From the NCBI GenBank assembly GCA_027422505.1, contig JAPQWV010001375.1:28840-92839 (forward strand): 64,000 bases of DNA. Reading direction: 5' to 3'. The DNA comes from Craterostigma plantagineum. Its lineage: Eukaryota > Streptophyta > Magnoliopsida > Lamiales > Linderniaceae. Positions within the stretch are counted from its first letter, which is position 1. Every line of letters starts with the position of its first letter. The position numbers and the translations under genes were made by a program. The notes below the pieces were generated by a model, which was not told where the DNA came from, did no database searches, and worked only from the letters and a program-made list of their open reading frames with translations. This document shows positions 57,425-64,000 of this stretch, piece after piece.

Positions 57425-58380
57425 ACCGAACCAGCAGTTGGCGGTTTGGGAAAACTCAAACCGCATGGAACCTTTTTTTAGTTTCATTTTCAATTCGCGC
57501 ACAACGTTTAGAATTTCATTTTCATTTTCAATTACACAAAGAAAGCAAACACTTGTAAGATCGATGTGCCATTAAACAAACAACCACCGTACACCGTCAT
57601 ATTTAAATTTTTTATCCGTATACTTAATAATACGTAGAAGCGTTACAAGTTCTTTATATAATTTAGATGAATGGAGTACCGTAAATGGCTGAATTTCTAA
57701 AAAAAGGCAAATTAATGAACTAGAGGTGGTAAACTTGCGCGGTCCATCTTCCATTGGACTCAAATATATTGGAATGGAGAATCTCTTCAAAAGGGAAATG
57801 GTGGTGTTATGATCGATTTACGTGTTTATAGGGGTGAATAAACACTTGACTTTAGTGTCCTTCGGATATTATCATCACCAACAAACAACTTCACCACTAA
57901 ACTTAATGGAATCCTTACTTAATGATGACATCAAGTCAACCTTGTACATATCAAATATGATATTGCCCTCGGAATCATGCTCGCCATATTGCAGATTTTT
58001 GTAAGGTTTTACTTCTATATATTGACTCTACTTCGTTTCCTGATTGCGTCAGCTTTATCTCTTACGAATATCAATGAAATGTTCTCTGCTTGCTTGGATG
58101 TTTTGCATAAATTTACCGCCAAGTCCTATGTACTTTCTTGCGGTACATCTTTTCGTGAATGGACTATACTTTACTCTTCTTCATTTGCATTGTGTGCAGT
58201 TATACATGGAGCTAGAAAGTACAACCTCCTATAAGGTATTGAAACTTGAATTTTTTTTCATAATAATATATTTTCCATCCAGAAATTTTATGATATATTT
58301 TGCCATTCTGCCCAGAATTCGACGAAGAAAAGGTTTGAGTCTGAACTGACGTACGGGTTTTCATTTGTGATTCATATCAC
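57425..58380. other. Unassigned region with a possible degenerate exon
   Basis: An open plus-strand frame at ~58010-58232 reads ...NINEMFSACLDVLHKF..., then ILYSSSFALCAVIHGARKYN, and ends near AAG|GTATTG. It could be a very diverged exon of the papain-like array that follows (compare ALTYSAACTEMLF), but this is weak. The remainder shows nothing I recognise. Confidence 0.3.
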
Positions 58381-58580
58381 ATATTCACAAAGTATTCCAT
58401 CTTCGTAATAACAAACTTTCTCTTGGCAAGAACATCCATGACGAGTTACGTACTAGTATCAATGGGCATTGCAAACATGATGGAGGAATAGTCCACCAAT
58501 TCTCATTTCTTTCAAAGGATTTGTCCTTGGTAAGGAACCAGGGAGTACTCAAACGAATTAATCATGAATGTTTAAAATAG
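58381..58580 (+). pseudogene. Papain-like array: exon A, copy 1
   Basis: A plus-strand frame IHDELRTSINGHCKHDGG, then IVHQFSFLSKDLSLVRNQGV, ends in unrelated codons and a stop. SLVRNQG resembles the P-V-K-N-Q-G segment just upstream of the catalytic cysteine in C1A peptidases. The acceptor region is TTGGCAAG here, versus TTGGCAGG in copy 2. No catalytic cysteine follows in this copy. Confidence 0.5.
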
Positions 58581-58606
58581 AAGATCTTACATTGATAAAC
58601 TTAGAC

Positions 58607-58694
58607 TTCAGGTTTCATTCTTACATATTTACACACGCCGAGTGTGAAAGCAATCCAATTTCTTGAATGTAGCTCAACACAATACTAATCTTGT
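58607..58694 (-). pseudogene. Inverted fragment of exon B of the array
   Basis: Read on the minus strand this segment is GATTAGTATTGTGTTGAGCT... to ...GGCGTGTGTAAATATGT, i.e. the FVLSYIQEIGLLPHSACVN part of exon B (compare 59985-60050). It is the only array segment seen in inverse orientation, marking a local inversion or ectopic insertion. Confidence 0.75.
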
Positions 58695-58779
58695 TTGTTT
58701 GTGTGTGGATTTTGGTGTCACTAAACATTTGCTTTACATCACTGCATTTTGTCAAAGACATTTCTGGAATGCATTACGC

Positions 58780-59010
58780 ATCTTGATTATGACAAAATGT
58801 AGCATCATGATTATGATTTAGACGCATTATGCGTTACAGAAATATGTTTGACAAAATGTGGCATCAACATTATGAATTTAATAAAATACGGTATGATGAT
58901 TATGATTTGAAGCAATATGTTCCAGAAATGTGTTTGACAAAATGTGGCATCAAGATTATGGTTTTCACAAAATGCGGCATAATGAGTATGATTTTGACAA
59001 AGTATTACAT
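58780..59010 (+). repeat. 30-bp minisatellite block 1
   Basis: Degenerate units of GATTATGATTTTGACAAAAT followed by GCGGCATCAT, interspersed with GCATTCCAGAAATGTGTTTG. Confidence 0.85.
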
Positions 59011-59028
59011 CTTCGTAATAACAAACTT

Positions 59029-59455
59029 TCTCTTGGCAGGAACATCCATGACGAGTTACATACTACTATCAACGGGTATTTCAAACATGATGGAGGAACA
59101 TACACCAATTTTCATTTCTTTCAAAGGATTTGTCCTTGGTAAGGAACCAGAGAGTTCTAGAGACATGTGCATTAACGTATTCAGCAGCTTGCACTGAAAT
59201 GCTTTTCCGGATTTGTGGGCGAAGAGTTCTTGGACTAAAGCCGTTGTACTTCGACCTACAAGAATGCTTTGACAACGTATTTAAGCAATTCAGTCGTTTG
59301 ACATATGAAGTTGACAACGTGAAGGGAAGATTAGGTTCTACCATGGGAGAAATAGGAATCAGGATTAGTTTCGTGTTGAGTTACATTCTAGAAATTGGAT
59401 TGTTTCCACACTCGGCGTGTGTAAATATCCACGAACAGAACCTGAAGTCTAAAAC
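59029..59455 (+). pseudogene. Papain-like array: exon A + exon B, copy 2 (catalytic Cys kept)
   Basis: After an AG, frame 1 reads NIHDELHTTINGYFKHDGGT. A one-base loss relative to copy 1 shifts the frame, and the next frame reads SLVRNQRVLETCALTYSAAC followed by TEMLFRICGRRVLG, LYFDLQECFDNVFKQFS, RLTYEVDNVKGRLG, STMGEIG and LSYILEIGLFPHSACVN. Aligned by eye to C1A peptidases, NQ(8)C places the cysteine of ETCALTYSA at the nucleophile position; the next residue is A in place of the usual W. It is disabled by the shift. Confidence 0.55.
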
Positions 59456-59609
59456 GTCCAACCAATCTTCGTTTTTTGCGTGCACACGCATGCATATATT
59501 TATATTTATAGATAGAGATATATACTTTTTGGGTTGTTTGTGTGCGGATTTCGGTGCCACTAAACATTTGCTACATCGCTTCATTTTATCAAACAGATTC
59601 TTTGAATGC

Positions 59610-59865
59610 ATCATACGTCATGACTGTGATTTTGACAAATTGTAGCATCATGATAATGATTTCGACAAAATGCGGCATCATTATTATGATTTTGACGCAA
59701 TATAAATTCCAAAAATGTGTTTGACAAAATGTGGCATCAAGATTATGATTTTGACAAAATACGGCATCGTGGTTATGATTTTGGCGCAGTATGCATTCCA
59801 GAAATGTGTTTGACAAAATGGACCATCAAGATTGTGATTTTGACGAAATGCAGCATCGTGATTAT
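59610..59865 (+). repeat. 30-bp minisatellite block 2
   Basis: Same 30-bp unit; about eight copies, with two longer units containing GCAATATAAATTCCAAAAAT. Confidence 0.88.
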
Positions 59866-60245
59866 GATTTATTTCGACCTACAAGAGTGCTTCGACAACA
59901 TATTTAAGCAATCAATTCGTTTGACATATGAAGTCGACTACGTGAAGGGAAGATTAGGTTCTACCATGGGAGAAATAGGAACCGAGATTAGTTTCGTGTT
60001 GAGCTACATTCAAGAAATTGGATTGCTTCCACACTCTGCGTGTGTAAATATCTAAGAACGGAACCTGAAGTCTACGTTTACCGATGTAAGATATTCTATT
60101 TTAAACATCCAGGATTCATTCGTTTGATAATTTATTTATTTATTATACAGCATCCAATGTATAAGATAGATGAGCATAGTACCTTGGAACACGACGAAGT
60201 GCTTGAAGTGCTGGATAAATACCCTGCCATCACCGTAACTTAAGA
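59866..60245 (+). pseudogene. Papain-like array: exon B and exon C, copy 3
   Basis: Exon B: YFDLQECFDNIFKQ... RLTYEVDYVKGRLGSTMGEI ... LSYIQEIGLLPHSACVNI, then an in-frame TAA, ending at ATCGAT|GTAAG-type donor sequence (60077). Exon C: acceptor TTATACAG|CATCCA at 60150, then HPMYKIDEHSTLEHDEVLEV, LDKYPAITVT and a TAA. This is the only unit whose exon C acceptor AG survives. The 3' end is fused directly to the start of the next repeat module. Confidence 0.55.
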
Positions 60246-60289
60246 ATATAAGAGCTTCATTTTATCAAACAGATTCCTTGAATGCATCA

Positions 60290-60472
60290 TGCGTTATGAC
60301 TGTGATTTTGACAAAATGCAGCATCATGATTATGATTTCGACAAAATGCGGGATCATTATTATGATTTCGACAAAATGCGGGATCATTATTATGATTTTG
60401 ACGCAATGTAATTTCCAAAAATGTGTTTGACAAAATGTGGCAACAAGATTATGATTTTGACAAAATACGGCA
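60290..60472 (+). repeat. 30-bp minisatellite block 3
   Basis: Same unit; includes two identical neighbouring copies of TTCGACAAAATGCGGGATCA. Ends where foreign copia gag DNA is inserted. Confidence 0.88.
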
Positions 60473-60759
60473 GACTAAACACCCGCTCCTCGTCTTCCAG
60501 CTTCTCATATGAATGTATTTTCTGTCTTTTGCACTGAAAACAAAAAGTAGGCATTCATTAACGTACAAAAACAACACTAAACATTTGTCATTAAACGTAC
60601 CTCGGTGCAAAATACTGAGTACAGATTGATATTTCTATCATGTTTGCAAAATTTATAGTTTTTATATTTAGGGCTCTAGAAACAATTATGTATTTATTGT
60701 TACTTTTACTATATGGTTCAAATATTAAAAAAAAAAGTAAAAAGGAAGTTAATCCCCGA

Positions 60760-60862
60760 ACTTGCAACTTTGGGCAATTTCTCTTGAAATGACCCACCTC
60801 ATTGCAATTGAAGCATCTCTTAGGCTCAGCAACCTCCTTCCCCTTGCTCTTCTTCGTAGTTA
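60760..60862 (-). pseudogene. Solitary copia gag zinc-knuckle fragment
   Basis: On the minus strand the frame reads TKKSKGKEVAEPKRC, then FNCNEVGHFKRNCPKLQV, a complete CX2CX4HX4C knuckle of a Ty1/copia gag. Flanks return abruptly to array sequence (GTTATGATTTTGGCGCAA). It is part of a ~380-bp foreign insert (about 60473-60856) inside the minisatellite. Confidence 0.8.
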
Positions 60863-60950
60863 TGATTTTGGCGCAATATGCATTCCAGAAATGTGTTTGA
60901 CAAAATGGACCATCAAGATTGTGATTTTGACGAAATGCAGCATCATGATT
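60857..60950 (+). repeat. 30-bp minisatellite block 3, continuation after the insert
   Basis: Continues with TTATGATTTTGGCGCAATAT, GTGTTTGACAAAATGGACCA and related units up to exon B copy 4. Confidence 0.8.
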
Positions 60951-61015
60951 ATGATTTATTTCGACCTACAACAGTGCTTTGACAACGTAACCTGAAGTCT
61001 ACGTTTATCGATGTA
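60951..61015 (+). pseudogene. Papain-like array: deleted exon B, copy 4
   Basis: Keeps only the first ~12 codons (YFDLQQCFDN) and the last few (NLKSTFID-type end before GTAAG); the middle ~150 bp is missing. Confidence 0.6.
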
Positions 61016-61083
61016 AGATATTCTATTTTAAACATCCAGGATTCATTCGTTTGATAATTTATTTATTGATTTACTTTATACAT

Positions 61084-61467
61084 CATCCAAGGTATAAGAT
61101 AGATGAGCATAGAACCTTGGAACACGACGAAGTGCTTGAAGTGCTGGATAAATACCCTGCCATCACCGTAACTTACGAATATAAGAGTTTCGGATATTGC
61201 GAAGAGGTACGTATTGTTGTTGTACTTTTGGAATGAATAAATTTGAATAATGATCGAGTTTAATAGGGGCCTTCACTCGGTCTTGCTTGTGGGGAAGTTC
61301 CAGGTGAAAACGAAGAAAGGTCCTGAACAATTTGTCATCATCCAGAACTCAGCCGGGGTTGATTATGGATTTAAGGGATTCACTAGCATCGAGTTCAAAA
61401 GGAAAACCTTTTTGGAATTTTGGATTCCGGTTCTCAGTTCGGATATGGATGATTTGACGAAGAAGGT
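61084..61467 (+). pseudogene. Papain-like array: exons C and D, copy 4
   Basis: Exon C: YKIDEHRTLEHDEVLEVLDK, YPAITVTYEYKSFGYCEE|GTACG. A ~70-bp deletion removes the acceptor and start of exon D, so the intron runs directly into IEFNRGLHSVLLVGKF, QFVIIQNSAGVDYGFKGFTS and FWIPVLSSDMDDLTKK|GTACG. LHSVLLVG and IIQNSAGVDYG align with the H-(A/G)-V-x-x-V-G-Y and K-N-S-W-G-x-x-W-G blocks of papain-fold peptidases. The catalytic His and Asn are kept and the Trp after NS is A. The exon C acceptor AG is lost (TTATACATCATCCA). Confidence 0.6.
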
Positions 61468-61619
61468 ACGTGATATTTATTTTGTTATACTTTTTATCTT
61501 CATTTAATATTCCCATAATGTTTGCTTAAATATCTTCGTTTTGTGTGCGGATTTTGTTGTCGCTAAACATTTGCTTACATCACTTCATTTTATCAAACAC
61601 ATTTCTTGAATGCATCATG

Positions 61620-61865
61620 CGTAATGATTGTGATTTTGACAAAATGCAGCATCATGATTATGATTTTGACAAAATGCGACATCATTGTTATGATTTTGAC
61701 GCAATATAAATTCCAAAAATGTGTTTGACAAATATGGCATCAAGATTATGATTTTGACAAAATACGGCATCGTGGTTATGATTTTGGCGCAATATGCATT
61801 CCAAAAATGTGTTTGACAAAATGGACCATCAAAATTGTGATTTTGACGAAATGCAGCATCATGAT
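61620..61865 (+). repeat. 30-bp minisatellite block 4
   Basis: Same unit order as block 2, including the GCGCAATATGCATTCC unit and the GGACCATCAA unit, showing that block and exon B were duplicated together. Confidence 0.88.
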
Positions 61866-62745
61866 TATGATTTATTTCGACCTACAAGAGTGCCTCGACA
61901 ACATATTTAAGCAATTTAGTCGTTTGACATATGAAGTCGACGACGTGTAGGGTAGATTAGGTTCTACCATGGGAGAAATATGAATCGAGATTAGTTTCGT
62001 GTTGAGCTACATTCAAGAATTTGGATTGCTTCCACACTCGGCGTGTGTAAATATCCAAGAACGGAACCTGAAGCCTACGTTTATCGATGTAAGATAATTT
62101 ATTTTAAACATCCAGGATGCATTGGTTTGATAATTTATTTATTTATTTACTTTATACAACATCCAAGGTATAAGATAGATGAGCATAGAACCATGGAACA
62201 CGACAAAGTGCTTGAAGTGCTTGATAAATACCCTGCCAACACCGTAACTTACGAATATAAGAGCGTCGGATATTGCGAAGAGGTACGTATTGTTGTTATA
62301 ATTTTGAATGAATAAATTTGAATAATGACCGATTAGTTTTGTTTTAATTTATGGAAGCCGGTATACAATGGACCAAACAAAGAGCACGAGGAATTGATCG
62401 AGTTTAATAGGGGACTTCACTCGGTCTTGCTCGTGGGGAAGTTCCGGGTGAAAACGAAAGAAGGTCCTGAACAATTTGTCATCATCCAGAACTCAGCCGG
62501 GGTTGATTATGGATATAAGGGATTCACAAGCATCGAGTTCAAAAGGAAAAACTATTTGGAATTTTGGATTCCGGTTCTCAGTCCGGATATGGATGATTTG
62601 ACAAAGAAGATACGTAATATTTATTTTCTTATACCTTTTATCTTCATTTAATATATTTTTTTCATAATGTCTGCATTTAAGTAGGACAAAGGAGGTCGAC
62701 CAATGGTTGGGAAGAAAAGAAAGAATCGCAAGACGAAAAGATGAA
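61866..62745 (+). pseudogene. Papain-like array: exons B-E, copy 5 (most complete unit)
   Basis: Exon B (61868-62087) has two stops (GTGTAGGGT and ATATGAATC). Exon C (62162-62282) lacks its acceptor AG (TATACAACATCCA). Exon D (62358-62609) is complete: PVYNGPNKEHEELIEFNRGL, HSVLLVGKFRVKTKEGPEQF, VIIQNSAGVDYGYKGFTSIE and FWIPVLSPDMDDLTKK. Its donor reads AT where copy 4 has GT. Exon E (62684-62743) encodes DKGGRPMVGKKRKNRKTKR and a stop, a lysine/arginine tail resembling a nuclear-localisation signal. The order B-C-D-E is that of one ancestral gene: a papain-like C-terminal half plus basic tail. Confidence 0.6.
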
Positions 62746-63159
62746 GGTAAGTACAGAGAAATTTTGAAGTCTTAATGTGTTAAAGGAATTTTTGTTTGTG
62801 TATGTTGGATTAGTAAATTACAATTTTCTTTTCTCCTTTTCTTTGTTAGGTGACTGGCCTGGAATTACTGTATAGATGAAACGTAGACTGAAAGTAAGAT
62901 TGTCTTCAGTTTTTCCGAGTTTTAATCACCTGATGATATTGTGATAACATATGATGCAAGAATTTTTTTTGTGAATAATATATTTCCTTCTATGGAACTT
63001 GGATTCTAAAATGTCCAACCAATCTTCGTTTTTTGCGTGTACACGTAGACATATATTTATAGATAGAGATATATACTTTTTGGGTTGTTTGTGTGCGGAT
63101 TTCGGTGTCACTAAACATTTGCTTACATCATTTCATTTTATCAAACACATTGTTGAATG
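62746..63159. other. Spacer after the fifth unit
   Basis: Contains GTGACTGGCCTGGAATTAC after a TTAG and sequence resembling other module starts (TTTTGGGTTGTTTGTGTGCG at ~63076, also at 59526), so it is part of the repeated module and not unique DNA. Confidence 0.55.
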
Positions 63160-63466
63160 CATCACGCGTCATGATTTTGATTTTGACAAATGCAACATTA
63201 TGATTATAATTTCGACAAAATGCAGCATTATTATTATGATTTTGACGCAATATAAATTCCAAAAATGTGTTTGATAAAATGTGGCATCAAGATTATGATT
63301 TTGACAAAATACGGCATCATGGTTATGATTTTGGCGCAATATGCATTCCAGAAGTGTGTTTGACAAAATGGGCCATCAAGATTATGATTTTGACGAAATA
63401 CAGCATCATGATTATGATTTTGACAAAATGCATCATCCTGATTATGATTTTGATGCATTATACATT
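63160..63466 (+). repeat. 30-bp minisatellite block 5
   Basis: About ten copies of the 30-bp unit (clear example: two GATTATGATTTTGAC starts exactly 30 bp apart near 63380-63440) leading directly into the divergent unit. Confidence 0.88.
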
Positions 63467-63779
63467 CCAGAGATGTGTTTTGAATGCAGCATGGACTGCA
63501 TCGGCGATAGCATGCATAGAAGCGGCGTACAAGATTTTCAATAGATTCCCCAACATGCATGGACAATATTTTTGTTTGAGTGTCCAGGATTGCTTTGCGA
63601 ATTTATATACGAGGCTGAAAGATGTTGAACATCTCCAGAGAACGGTCCAGCAGTCCAATGGGACGACTTGGGACGGATGTGGGATTCATTTTGATATACA
63701 CCTACAGAATTGGTTTGCTTTCACAGTCCTCTTGTGAGGATCCACGTGAAAGGAACTTCCACGCTTATTTTGCGGAAGG
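63467..63779 (+). pseudogene. Papain-like array: divergent N-terminal unit, copy 6
   Basis: The frame runs CVLNAAWTASAIACIEAAYK, IFNRFPNMHGQYFCLSVQDC, FANLYTRLKDVEHL and NWFAFTVLL before a stop, and a GG|GTAAG donor follows at ~63780. AAWTASAIACIEAAYKI aligns with the C-W-A-F-S-A-V-A-A-I-E helix of C1A peptidases and FCLSVQDC with L-S-E-Q-E-L-V-D-C. The catalytic Cys position is A, so an intact relative would be catalytically dead. Confidence 0.55.
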
Positions 63780-63806
63780 GGTAAGATATTAACTATGCAT
63801 AACTAG

Positions 63807-64000
63807 ATTTAGGGTTTAGGGTTAGGGTTCAGGTTCAGGGTTCAGAGTTCGGGGTTCGGGGTTCAGGGTTCGGGGTTGAGGGTTCGGGGTTCGGGGTTCA
63901 GGGTTCGGGGTTGAGGGTTGAGGGTTCGGGGTTCAGGGTTCGGGGTTCGGGGTTCAGGGTTCGGGGTTCAGGGTTCAGGGTTGAGGGTTCAGGGTTCGGG
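63807..64000 (+). repeat. Variant telomere-like heptamer array, running off the window
   Basis: Starts with canonical ATTTAGGGTTTAGGGTTAGG and becomes a mosaic of TTCAGGG, TTCGGGG and TTGAGGG heptamers in one orientation for at least 190 bp to the last base. Orientation is G-rich on the plus strand. Confidence 0.92.

Noticed and set aside
63167..63737. Long plus-strand frame starting in the minisatellite as a single protein
   Set aside because: Its first half is the 30-bp repeat, which stays open only because the unit is a multiple of three. Only the part after ~63467 resembles a gene.

Overview
This window is nuclear DNA from a flowering plant, almost certainly a eudicot. The evidence is many-exon genes with GT-AG introns, Ty1/copia, TRIM, hAT, Stowaway, Harbinger-like and Mutator-like elements, a degenerate heptamer array related to TTTAGGG, and plant gene families (DREB2F, LST8, plant-type MATE, R1-like CC-NLR). 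The NLR N-terminus, beginning MAAAYAAFTSLMHL, is of a type I associate with asterids and especially Lamiales. That placement is an inference. All exon models are my own splice-site and phase reconstructions; no alignment was run.

Layout. 1-4.5 kb: a complete 12-exon citrate-type MATE transporter (DTX42-like, minus strand) with one GC-AG intron. 5.46-7.45 kb: an internally deleted Ty1/copia element with identical LTRs. 8.0-11.1 kb: an intact DREB2F-like AP2/ERF gene (plus strand), tail to tail with an LST8 (TOR complex WD40 protein) copy that has lost exon 1. 11.2-33.1 kb: a foreign block joined to intron 1 of that LST8 copy. It holds the 5' end of one NLR (interrupted by a copia element that carries a second, intact copia element), several TIR elements, a poly(A) retroposon, and a frameshifted CC-NB-ARC-LRR gene with its upstream region. 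33.1-43.0 kb: the block joins a second DREB2F/LST8 copy. There DREB2F has lost its first 75 codons and is broken by a hAT element and a third copia element, while LST8 is complete. The flanking copies form a 2.93-kb direct repeat that is almost identical.

43.9-56.7 kb is gene-rich: an uninterrupted SmE snRNP reading frame, a hAT element, an intron-containing actin pseudogene with a TRIM in its leader, a small two-exon gene of unknown function, Harbinger-like MITEs with a plastid trnF fragment, and a complete 14-exon POLD2 (DNA polymerase delta small subunit). 57-63.8 kb is a decayed tandem array of exons resembling a divergent papain-fold (C1A) protein, separated by a 30-bp minisatellite. The window ends inside variant telomere-like heptamers.

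The working genes are unrelated housekeeping or regulatory genes: metal/citrate transport, stress transcription, TOR signalling, splicing and replication. They do not form a pathway. The most unusual structures are (1) the NLR-bearing block flanked by 2.9-kb direct repeats, which leaves exactly one working DREB2F and one working LST8 at opposite ends, and (2) the papain-like exon array.
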